Assembly (NCBI RefSeq): GCF_030269925.1
Contig: NC_085125.1
Location: 682,001-746,000, forward strand
Length of the DNA: 64,000 nt
Direction: 5' to 3'
Origin: Bombyx mori
Taxonomy: Eukaryota > Arthropoda > Insecta > Lepidoptera > Bombycidae
Shown here: positions 48,371 to 60,800 of the stretch, piece by piece
Numbering within the stretch: the first letter of the stretch is position 1
Layout of the letters: each line of letters opens with the position of its first letter
Made by a program: the position numbers and the translations under genes
The notes under the pieces: generated by a model
What the model was told of the DNA's origin: nothing
The model's database searches: none
Seen by the model: the letters and a program-made list of their open reading frames with translations, nothing else

Positions 48371-48833
48371 ATTACAAATTTTGTGATGAAATGTCTTAGA
48401 ATATTAATTTTTTGAAAAATCAACAGACGTTATCTTGATGTATGCATTTAATTTGTCTATCAGGGAACTCTAAAATTCTAAGCAACATTACGTCAAATGT
48501 AGGTTTCAAAGCTACAAATCTATATTGTTCGAAAAAAATACATTAATTAAACACACACACAAATAAGCATTTTTATATTTTCTCAATGTTTGTACTGCTA
48601 GTTTCTGGACTTTGGTTGGTTTAGGGAAATTGAATCTGGTTAAAATTTTATAAACACACCGGTGAAAATAAGTTCGGCTTCCTGGCAACCCTAATGCGCC
48701 ATTTTCTTTTATCTTTGTCCATTCATTGGATTCCATTGTTACTTGACTTCTTTAAATGTGTAAAGTGGTTTTAGAAAATAAGTAATTATTTTTATGCTCT
48801 AAAGTCGGGAGTAAAGACGGGCCTACACCTTAG

Positions 48834-51800
48834 ATGAAAGTGAAAATAGTGAAAAATATAACTATGCGATCTCAACTGTGTTTGCCTTTATCTCTTCTAT
48901 TTTTAGCCTGCGGAGTTCTTACGAGTGCCCAAAGTGAGTTAATAATTTAAAATTTCTTTATTTTTTTTGTTTTTTGTAATTTATTCATCGATTTTTAATA
49001 AGATGGCATGGAAGTTTTAGCGTGCAAGGGCATGAGCGTCAATTTTGAACAGCGCATGATGTCATGATGTGCTTGAATGTTCAAATTAAGTGATCCAAAT
49101 GTATATAAAAGTTGTCATAAATACAAAGGTCCATTCTATCTTACCGAGAAATCTTAGTGCCCGTTGGACAGGTATTGAAATTAAATTCAAATGACATACA
49201 AAACATATTAATACACATAAATTATCAAGGACGATCATATATATTTTCTTTTAAAATTCTTTTCTAAATCGTTAGGCGATCGAAGTCTATAGCTTTTATT
49301 GGGTGTGAATAATTTAATTTGGAAATTAATAATCTATACTATAATCTATACCTAGTATTAATAAAAGTTCTGAAATGATGTGTACATCACGTTGGAAGAT
49401 AAGGGACAAAGTATTTTAATGCATTTAAATCTATAATGTATGTTCAATTAAAGTACAAATAATTTAAATGTCTAAATATTGACTGTGCACTGTGGTCAGT
49501 TGATAGATAGTGCTCTGTAACTTAAGTTTCATTTTTTTCTTTGTTAAATAAAAAGTTATCAATATATCAAATATTTAAAGATTATGAAAAAAGGTTTTTT
49601 TTTCTCATCAGTCTATCAATTCATTCTTTTTAAATAAAAAGAAAATATATATAAGAAAAAGAAATACCCTCAGTTTCAAAAATATATAAGCAACCAGGAA
49701 AATACAACAAAAATACATTACAAAGCAATCAAACAAATAAACCCAAATAAAATAGAATAATACTACAAAGGGAGGATTATTTTTTGTAAATAATAATAAT
49801 AATATAACACTTTATTTAACACCATATGTACAGAGTAAGCATATAAAACAAATAATAGTCGGTGACATAAATTGGCAGCCTTATCGCTGAAAGTGATCTC
49901 TTCCAGGCAACCTTGCAGGGAGAGGAATAAATCTTTGTTTTATTTAAAAAAATGTCAAAGTATGGTTAGTAATAAAAGCCAACCACACTTGAGCTGATTT
50001 TATGTTGAGTTGAGTTTTTCTTTCTATTTAATATAATTTAACTTGAGACAGTTATACTTTTTTGATAAATGTTTTGGTGTCTATGTAGAATCTTTTAATT
50101 ACTACCATAAACCAGTAATGAATTTTGATTATAGCTACTGAAATGTATATTAATTAAATGTAGATTCATTTAATTTATTTAATATATATTTTCTCTGATC
50201 TTGATCTATGTTATTGAAAATTTTTTTTAGAGTGGTCAGAACAAACTGTTTTTCAATTGTTTTTTGCTGATATGCTTTTACTTAAATTGTATAGTAGCTA
50301 CTAAAAAGTTGTATGACAAACATAGGTAAAATATAAAGTACTGAACTGTTTTGCTATTGCCTAAATAAATCATGATATCAAGAATATTACAGTTAACCAG
50401 TAAAACAAATTAACTATAAAAACCTGTTCTAAATATTCTAAAAAATGTATATAGATTAACCAGTGTTAATTGCCTCTTAACTCTATAAATACAAATCAGA
50501 TTATTGAAATAATATAATAGGAGTTTATTATTCATTTCATGTATTTGTAAACACTTTATAAAGTCTTCACCGCTGTTGCAGAATAATAGCTATCCTAAAA
50601 TTCTGGCTTCCAAATTTTATAATATTGATTGACAGTTTTCTGAGATAAGGTTAACATGGTATCTTGTTGTCATTTAAAATAATGAAATAATATATTATTA
50701 ACAAAGTAGTATTTTATTTATTTATTACACTTCATGTAAACTTTACATTGGTAGACTTGATGTCTGAGGATTCTCTACCAGTCAACCAAAGGTAGTGCAG
50801 AGTAAATAGTATGTTATAAATAAAACGATACTTCAATTATAAAATATTATTTGTTCTAAATATGTTGTTATTTCCTCATACATTTACCAAGTAGAATACA
50901 TGCTTAATTACACAAGACTGATAATTATTGTGTAAATACACAAATTGATATGTTTCTTTACAAGGATTTTCCATTTTATCACTGCGACTTAGGCTTCATT
51001 GTTTTCTTGTTAAACTTGTTATCACATTGAAGACAATATTTTCTTGTTCATACATCATAAGAAATTACTAAAATACAGCACAGTAAAATAGTAGATTATG
51101 TAATAATAAGAGTTGTGCTTGAGATCTTATCCAAAATGGCAACAGATGCTTATGCTACTCAAAATAAATTAGATTAAGGGTTAGATAAGATAGGCGACCC
51201 TACAGTTGGTGGCATGCACAGACGCTGAGGAGATCCGAGTGGTGGTGAAAGAAGGCTCTCCACTCACGGTGGAATGCTCGCTGCGTGTCGAACACCGTGC
51301 CGAGTGGCGACTTGGTGGCAGGCCTGTGCCCGCTGATATGAGAGTTTTGGGGGAAACTGCTTCCGGTGGCCGACTGACAGCAAAACTGCACGCGTCTTCA
51401 GCTCGGCAGCACCACGCCGGAGTCTACACATGCAGCGAGCAACCCGTGCAGCGCGTACGGGTCTTGGTGGAGCCTGCGCCTCAGACATCATCACCCGGTA
51501 CCATCAGCATGTCACCCTGTCTCGCCGTTCCGTCTTCGCTCTATACGCCTCACTAAAACCGAAAGTTTCTGCCCGAAATTGACACTAGCGACTTCATCTA
51601 CGTGTCTAGACAATATGCCAACAGCGCAATTTTGCACTATAATTGAGGCCGTCAGCGCAAAAGTGGCCAAGCTTACCGGAGTTAGTATGGAATTTGAATT
51701 TGAGTAGGCAAAAAAACTACCCGCAAAAATAATGTTTACAAAGCCATCTGTTATTTATGGGTGAAACTAAGGCCGATTTCAATATACATATAAGCTTGAA

Positions 51801-54800
51801 TTAAAACATTGTGGGTTAGGTCACTTTTGCGCTGACGGCCTTAATTTTGCCTGAATCTGCACGATCTAAACATTAGGCAAATATGTAAGTTAAAATTGTG
51901 CTAGATAACAACCTTAGATATAAAAGGTGTTTAACAAAGACACGTGGATATGAAAAAACCTTTTCACAGCAGCAATAATTAGGTCGTTTTTTTTATTATC
52001 AAACTTTGATACAATTCCAATACGATGTTGATAATTTGCTTGTTCAGATATCGATAAATGATAATCGTGTCAGCGGAATGTTCTGTGTTTCACTGTTTTA
52101 TCGAAATAATTTTCTTGTTACCAACACCAACTGCCAAATACTATTTATTGAGATTACAAAAGCTGCGATCATCTTCTGGCGAAATATAGAACAAAGAACA
52201 GCCTAAATTTATTTTCTTATATATTTTACTTGCAATAATCAGACCAGGATAAGACTTGCCATTTCATACGCAGACTGGTGAGACGCATCAAAGCGTAGAT
52301 AGGTAGATAAATAAAGGTGCCCATAGTTACGACAACATGTATCATGAAGTTTCAATTCATTGGAATATCGGCCTTAAAGCCTTAAAAGCGAAATATATTA
52401 GTTTACCAGCTTTGGGTCTAAAACTTGAACTACCTGAGCAAGTGCTGAATATTTGCATTTATCGTTTATCCGATGGTCCGTGTCTCACAATAGGCATTAT
52501 TTGTATGAATGGGGAGGCCCATTCGAAAACTATGTACTGTGGGTTTACGACTAGTAAAAGTAGTAGGTAAGGAGACTAGACTCGAAGTTGCCTATTATTT
52601 GAAAATACACTGACATGTAGTGTTCCTTAATTAGTATGAGTATGACTACGATATTTGACTATACATTTTAGTTTTGCTATCTTGACCGACTGCTAAAAGT
52701 AAAGGAAGTTTTCGTTGTCTATAATTAAATGTAATTGACCTCTTTTAAAAAGAAGTAGTCACAGACAACAATTAATTTCATTATTAATTTTTTGGTCAAT
52801 ATGCTCTAAACGTTTTGTTTAGCTTTTAATACTTTAAAATAATGATTGTTCTGCATATGAGAATGAAGTATAGTTTTTTCTCATTTCAAATATACCGCAT
52901 TGCAGTGTATGACTTCACTTTTGTCCGTGATGTCATAGTTTCGTGTCTTATTTACAACGACTGTTGTTTATCTTGAAAGAGTTGCCAACACAGCTTATAA
53001 AGGTCGATATGTATAGTAGTTCGGTAGGCAGCGGCTTGGCTCTGCCCCTGGCATTGCTGAAGTCCATGGGCGACGGTAACCACTCACCATCAGGTGGGCC
53101 GTATGCTCGTCTGCCTACAAGGGCAATAAAAAAAAAAAAGTTTGTATTTTGCAGCATTTGTTTAGTGTGACTGTGACAGAGTGATATTGGATAACTTATA
53201 TTCTGTAATCCCACAATATAACTATGGGTTCCTTTATAATTTGTTTTGAAATTAACAATGCCCTTGTTTTGAACTGTTCCTGTCGATTTTGGAACAAGTA
53301 ATAAAGCCCGTAATTAAACAGTGGTGTTATCCGGAAGGGCCAGCCTTGCCCATTTGCACCGCGAAGTAATCCCGCGATTTGGTTCGCGGGTAGTTCGATA
53401 ACTTAGATTCTAAAGTTTAGGAAAACAATTACTTTAATGGAATTGCGATTAAATTTTAAACTTTCGACGCTTGAACGCAAAGCTAGTGTTTGGCAGTTGT
53501 GTGTATGATTGTGTTTTGTTTTAAAAATTGCACGTTTCAATTAATTTATACATCTTTTATATATTTCTGAATGTTTTGTTATAAACTATAATGTTTTTGA
53601 AACTAAAATTAGCATTACTGTATGCGGTGAGTACATGAGTACTGTTTGTGTCGCCATATGTTAATAGTTTCGAGTAAAAACTAACATAAAAGAGCGGCGA
53701 CGGTGCGGTGAGCAAGATGAGAGGGCCATATTGATTTTCTCGAGTAAACACAAATAATGATGACCACCCCCAAACCTAAGGTATCCGATGGAAAATAACG
53801 AAATAATTATGTTCCATTGTAATTCAATTGTATTCGTTTTTTGGACTTAATTAATTGTCGCATACCCTAGGTTTTTGTGGTTTCAATATAAGACGTTTAA
53901 ACCGTATTGATTAGCGCTATATTGATGCTATATTAAGTAGCATAGCATTTAGTGTGATACATACTGTTTGTTTCGGTCTGTTCTGCTTAGCGCCTTCATA
54001 TTATGCTAAATCTGGAAGAATTAAAATGCTAGAATGTTAGCTAAATCACTAATGCCCTTTCAATCAGTGGGTAACGAATTCCGAATCCAACACATATTGT
54101 GTTTTTATTATTCAAATAAAATAACTCAAATTGTCCGTTGTGGTGGCATTCTAGCAATGTATTATCATTATTTATGTCACAAACCTGCTATATTCTATAT
54201 TGGTGCACATGATTAGCCGGAGTTAGAGTTGAATTTGAACACTGAACAATGCATGACGATTACCGTTGAATGTAATTAATGTGAGAAAGAGATCGTAAAT
54301 ATGCTTTACACTTTGAAGTGTGAGATAACTATTGCTACAATATATTTCACGGCATTTTTCAGCTATATTTACCGTATAAAGTAAACAAATTAAAAATACA
54401 GCTGTTGTATCGATAAAATAATATAAAAGTTTAATTCTGAGAATTAGATTACAATTTGTAACTATTTATCTGATTGACACAAAGTCTAAGATCTAATTTC
54501 GTCCAGGGCCCTAGTTATCGCTTGACCTAATACAAAATACGTTCAAGAGCAGAACAGATTGAAGTATGTACTATAGATTACGCTAATAGTGTATCTGGTA
54601 GCAAGCATCCATGCCGTATTTGGGTAGTTGATCGATTTAATAAATAAAAGTATCTAATTTATCCCTGAATTGTAGTTTATGGAATTAATTATGCTTTCTT
54701 ATTATTTTGTTTACCTTAGTTTTCTAATGTAGTTTGTGTAGCGTGTGTTTAATGTAGTTTTAGTAATTTGTATAAAAATTCTAGTCTAAACTTTAATTAG

Positions 54801-57800
54801 ATGTAATAATCACCGGTTTGTTTTTTAATATTCGCCAGTTGGCTTAATATAATTCTTCAATTACAGATACTCAAGCACATAAAAAAAGATATACCCTTTA
54901 AAAATAATACCCTAACCTTTTTGTGATGTCTAATTTTTGCGTGTGAAAGTAACAATCTTAATAATGAGTAACATTAAAGACTATATTCTATTCATCAATA
55001 TTATTCCAGTGCCAACAATTGATGGATTGGAGTTACAAAATTATATTATTTATTCACGTATAAAGTTGATGAGGACAATATGAATGCTCTGTGAGTGTAT
55101 GTCTGTGGTTACTTGTGTACGTGGTCATCTCTATATGTATATATTTAAACGTATATAAGTATGTATGTTGTGGCCGGATAACCGTGCGTGATTATTTTTT
55201 TAATTAGTATCCGGTCATGTTTCGGTGCTATGGTTCGAATTTTAAAACAGGTAATAATTTTACCAAGTGAAAATCTAAAACGTGTTTACCAACTGTTTTC
55301 TTCTTATTTTTCTGCACCTTATCCCACTAGGTGGGGTCGGCACAGCTAATTTTTCTCTTCCATTCTTTTCTATTAGCCGTCATCTCAACACTCACTCCTC
55401 TCTCTCACATATCGTAATTCACACACTCCATCCATGTCTTCTTTGGTCGACCTCTTCCCCCTCTACCTTGCACTACCAACTTTCATAGTAAAGAATCAAT
55501 ATTTTGCAAGAAAACAAAATGAGGAGTATTTATATTTTCGCGTGTCATAACGGGCCTGACGAAGAAGCCTAACGTTTGAAAATTTACTGTTACAAAATCG
55601 AATATCATAAAATCATCTGCATTATTCCAAAAACTTGTATTTTATGATTTTCTTTTTTATTGCTTACATGGGTGGACCAGCTTACGGCCCACCTGGTGTT
55701 AGGTAAGTGGTTACTGGAGACCATAGACATCTACAACGTAAATGCGCCACACACCTTGAGATATAAATTCTAAGGTCTCAAGTGTAGTTACAACGGTTGC
55801 CCCTCCCTTCAAACCGAAACGCATTACTGCTTCACGGTGGAAATAGGCAGGGTGCTGGTACCTACCCGCGCGGACTCACAAGAGGTCCTATCACCAGTAA
55901 TACAATATTTTAATACAATATTTTATGAACAAACCTTTGTTTGAAATAGAGCAATAGAATTGACACTAATCAGTATAAAAAAAATTTAATATTTAGTAAG
56001 ACGTCATTAAGATAACGTTATCAAAAATGCCGTGAGACCAGAAACGAGCTCCACGACCGTTAGTGTATTAATTACACGATTATTTTTACAATACGTCACG
56101 CTCTAATAGAGTATTTCCTTGTTTGTCGCACGCACACAGCTTTTGATGTTTAAATAGTGTACAACGAATGATAAAAATTTTAATCCTTAAAATATGTAAG
56201 TTAATATATTATTATGTATGTATAGAAATCAGTTGACAAGCAAAAGAGAAAATGGTAACTTTACTTGTCTTTGTCTATCTGTATATAGATATGTTATGTT
56301 ATGGTGAAACAGAACGTCGGAATGCACTCCGTCCAGATATGCTAGACCTTGTAATGTGCCGCAAAACGTGTCAGCCTCTTCTCATTAAAAAGAGATTTCC
56401 TCATAACATAGACACGAATTCACGGACGAACCGCTTTCGGACCGCTTTCACCATATTCACAGATGCGACCACAATTTGGAACGAGAAAATATATCAAAAC
56501 AGTTATTTTTTTCTACCTAACCTGATGGTCTAGAGAGACCATGTCAGCGTCGCCGGGCTAGTAGGTGAGCTCACGGGGCTCAAACCTGATGTTGGTGCTA
56601 ACCACGAGCCCTAGCAAGGGCCGTGCTTCGCAGAATCTACCATTGGATCGGAAACGCGACCCACCGAGAAGATCCGGCGAGAAACTCAGTAGGCTGTGTC
56701 TGTGGGTTAATTTACTCGCCGAGCCCTTCGTCGCAAGCGATGGGCTCGACGAGAACGATGACCGGTGCTTGGGGTACCTAAAAGCACTGTTAATGGATCG
56801 AGAGGATCCAAGATGACGTGTTTTGGGCGACGTCGACTGTTTACCATTTGGTCTGTAGGATCGGCTATGTAGTTACCGGCGGCCACAATGAGAGGGTTCT
56901 CGTGTCGTGCCGCTTTATCGAAATGGAAATGGAAACTGAGCTATCATGGAGCATATGAACATAAATTGAATACCGACTCTCATCTTGAGACCTGGGCTCC
57001 AAATTTCAAACGTATATTTGATCCTACCCGTCTGCGAAAAGCTGGAAACTCTTAGGCTATCAGAGGATAGGTAGAGAAATATCTGCGATTGGTGCTACGA
57101 ACCACCTGGTATGACCTGACCGTCTCATGCGAAATTATTGTCCGCTATCGGCGATAACCACTCGCCATTGAATAGGCCGGATTCACGTCTAACATCAACG
57201 TGAATAAAATTAGCATTCATATTGTCTATTCCATTATTCCAGTTAATACGCCAGCGAACTGTTAGACGACCCTCAGCGCAAGCGGCACACACATTAAATG
57301 CCGCATTGCGTAGAAACTTGTTAGTATAGTGATAATTATTTTTATTAATGAGATAAGAACAGCACTAGAGCGTCTTGATAAAAATGTACTTTTAAATTCG
57401 CGTATCGTCATATAAATACTAATACGGATTAAGCAATATGATTTTCTTCGGTTTTTGAAGAATTATATACATAATTATATGTACTTTTACGGTTTAAATT
57501 CGCGTTTTCAATTCACGCGTCAGTCGTCCGTGACCACGAAAACTGTAAAGAATTGGAAACGTCGGAATTAATATAATGACAAACAAAAACGAGACTTTTA
57601 AACCGTTGAAGTAGTAAGTTGGATTGGCAAGTCGAGTCGGTAGCGCTGTTCTGCATATTGATTTAATTCGATGGTTTTCTACCAGTTTCTCGCCGGATCT
57701 TTTCAGTGGGTCGCGATTCCGATCCGGTGGTACATTCGAAGCGAAGCACTGCTCTTGCTAGGGCTAGTGCTAACAAATTCTCTCAGGTTGAGCCCGTGAG

Positions 57801-60800
57801 CTCACCGACCCATCCGCGAGAAGCTGAAATGGCCCCTTTAGGCTATCAGCAAATAGCTAGAGAAAAATTGGTTTTCCAAAAGTGCAACATCTTTCCAGTG
57901 TTATTGTACAATGCCTATATTAGCAGTTTTCTTGTTCAGTTTTCCAGTGTATTGTACACAATCGTTTGCGGTAACCGTACTCGTCGAACTCGACAAAGAG
58001 TTCGCCGTGCAACCTAACCCATGAATCAGCTCGCTGAGTTTCTCGCCGGATCTTCTCAGCGGGTCGCGATTCCGATCCGGTAGTAGATTCATTCGCGAAG
58101 CAGCTGCTCTTGAGCTGTTAGGTCTCCTTCGGAGGCGCTCGGGTAGCTGTTAGCAAATCCCACCCCTCCTGGCTGAGCCTTTGCTCGCCCACCTGTCCTG
58201 GTGAAACTGGAAAGGCCACCGGGCCACCAGAAATCCTTCAATCATAAAAAAAAAACAATCGTTTTATCGTGACGTTACTCTCCAAAGAGTCTAAATTATG
58301 TTGGCTAAGTTTGTATCGGCGAAAAATTCTGCTCAGTCGCCAATGTTCGCATTGCAACATACATTACGATCGAAGACATAGTTAACACGTTGACTTCGAG
58401 ACTATGTGAGGGATTTTTAGCCAGTGCGTATGAGGTCTTTCCGAGGCAAGATTGGACTTGTTTACCGTATGAGACCTGATAGGCCTCAAAAATGTTTTCC
58501 GAATACACCCATACTTATAGAAATGTAGACTTGTCGCCTTACGAACCAAGCGAAAAGTTTTGACTGCGGCATCAGGAAATAGTTGCGTGTGGGGCTTTTA
58601 AGCTGCATAACGCAGTCAACGTGTTTAAACACACAATTAGAAAAGAAAACTCAAATGGTACTTATAGTTCTTATAAACATAAAATAGTCGATTTATCGCC
58701 GACAAGAATTGAAGATAAAAGTAGAGCGCCGCATAGTACTTTATACGGGGTCATTAATGCAGTGTCCTCATTAATTGCGAGCCACATTGTATAATATTAC
58801 ATTACTGGGATGTAATTACATACGACCTCCTGTTAGTCTGTTAGTCGGGTCAGCGCACAGGACGTTGTTATGCCGAAATGATCTATTCGAAAATAAAAAT
58901 TGTCGTCGGTATACCAAAAACATTTCTCAGTCATTTTTTGAGGTCTTACCTAGAATTAACATCGCGCTTGTTTCCGAAATCAGGGATTCATCCAAACTAA
59001 GGCTGTTAGAAACGTATCGACAATGTTAGTGACATTAATATTGTGACGTGGTAAATGCATAGTGCTCAAAAGTCAATACTCTCCACTACCATGCGTAAGG
59101 ACTGAGTAATGAAAACAAAATGGCGACATTGTCGATATCGCCGCTAATGCGAGGTCATTAATCCAGTAAATAGTCAAGGATTATCACATAATTGTTATTA
59201 ATAAAAGAATAATTTTGCGGCGCGTTTATTAAAATTTACCTTCTATTTTGATAGTAACCACTAGAGTGCGGAAAGGTTTTTGTATAATAATAAATTTACC
59301 TATTATAATTGTTTAGTATCATCGATATATATATTGCAGACCTCTTACATAGGTAGTAAAGACATTTGTGTACTGTAATTTATGGCATAATTATGCTATT
59401 TGTTTAAATAAGATGCAAAAATTCAAAATGGTTTTCAACAATTTTTCCGATATCCATAAAAATATATTTTTGATTATCTTTCGCACACAAAGAGATCAGA
59501 CAAATGATTTGTTTTAAAATGTTGTATGTTTTTAATATATAATATGTATATATTTTTTTAAATGTAAGTTTATTATCGTAGATGTTTAACAAAGCTTCGT
59601 TACCATGTAATGTAAAATTATGCTTTATGCTTCTATTCAACACATTGAATTCATTTTTCAATCATTGATTAAATTTTTTGATATAGCGTTTATTAATAAT
59701 CTTTATAACGATTCGCATAGCTATTGTAGGTAATGAGACAGACTAACGCCTTTACTGATAAATATTAATCTTCAACATAATTAAAAACTTGCGTTACATT
59801 CAGAGATCAAAAACATTTTTATTGCTTAATCACTCACATTCGTTCCATTTCGGGACAATTCCCGTAATTAAGTAATTCCGCACAATAAAAAAAACCTGTA
59901 TGTATCGAAATTACGACCACAATAAAGAGATAATTTTGTAGAATTCATGTAAAATTGATAAGGTATGCTTAAATGAGTGATAAATAACATAGAGGCTTCA
60001 GAATGAGTTATTTATTTAAGGAAATTTAGATTTTCGGTTTGCAGTGTTGGTCTAACGGATGACGAGGTTGGCATTGCTAACTCACATATTCTGATCAATA
60101 GTCCGACAGCATTACCTTCTACGGTCTGGTCTTGTCTTTGAAAGAATCTTAAGAATGCTTTACGGCTGTAGTAATAATACAGCTCTAGAACACAGATTCC
60201 GAATGTAATATTTGTTTAATAGCGGATTGATTTGTTTTGCAGACTCGTCAACGATTGCTCCGGTCACCGAGCCCACCCAAGAACTGGTCAATTATGAGGC
60301 CTTGAAGTACATCGTTGGACGCCCGTTCAATTTGAATTGCACTCTCGCCGTGCCACTGGATTCGTTTGAGATCGTATGGTAAGTTGTATGCACTCACTCG
60401 AAGTTCTTTTTGCACTCATTTACATCGCGTTAAAAAGGGGGGAATGGTGTAGGGACACACACACATTCTTAATAACGTACGTGGCGTGTTACCTGGCTAC
60501 GTAATGCAAGGTGTCATCTTCACCATTCCACGCTTGTGGGAAAAGGATATTGGGACGACAGTCCAGTTGTAACGGTCATACAGCGAACACAGTTCCACTT
60601 AGATAGCTATAATAAAACTGTATGTACCTATGGTATTTTCCGTAAATATACAAGTGTGTGAGTGAGTTAATAACGACTTTCATTTACAACAACTGGGCTC
60701 ATCCTAAACTGGACTATCGTCCCAATATCCTTTTCCCACCAGCGTGGAATGGTGAAGATGACACCTTGCATTACGTAGCCAGGTAACACGCCACATGCGT

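Larger units (their letters stand above)
42307..48833. other. Region between Gnb5 and basigin
   Basis: About 6.5 kb without a convincing gene. It includes the Gnb5 3' UTR, two Bm1-like SINEs, a long hairpin (45877-45999), repeats of the CGCCAAAAAGTC family and a SINE-like repeat. Two CRE-like TGACGTCA sites lie at 45105 and 45119. A moth ACTAGCTGACCCG fragment lies just before it, at 41619-41690. The basigin promoter should be in the last few hundred bases. Confidence 0.5.
51498..60242. other. 8.7-kb basigin intron
   Basis: AT-rich, with no recognised gene. It holds a MITE (51641-51847), a LINE tail, a C/T-rich repeat (55310), SINEs and SINE-like repeats (55649-58250). Short ORFs at 52006, 52337, 56252 and 58775 have no recognisable product. 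Much of 52200-55200 and 58250-60240 shows nothing I can name. Confidence 0.5.

Noticed and set aside
52006..52570. Two short ORFs of 66 and 77 codons in the long basigin intron
   Set aside because: No recognisable motifs and ordinary length for chance in AT-rich DNA.
56252..56533. 93-codon ORF with a faint hAT-transposase-like stretch (ALRPDMLDLVM)
   Set aside because: The similarity is too short and weak, and no other hAT features were seen.
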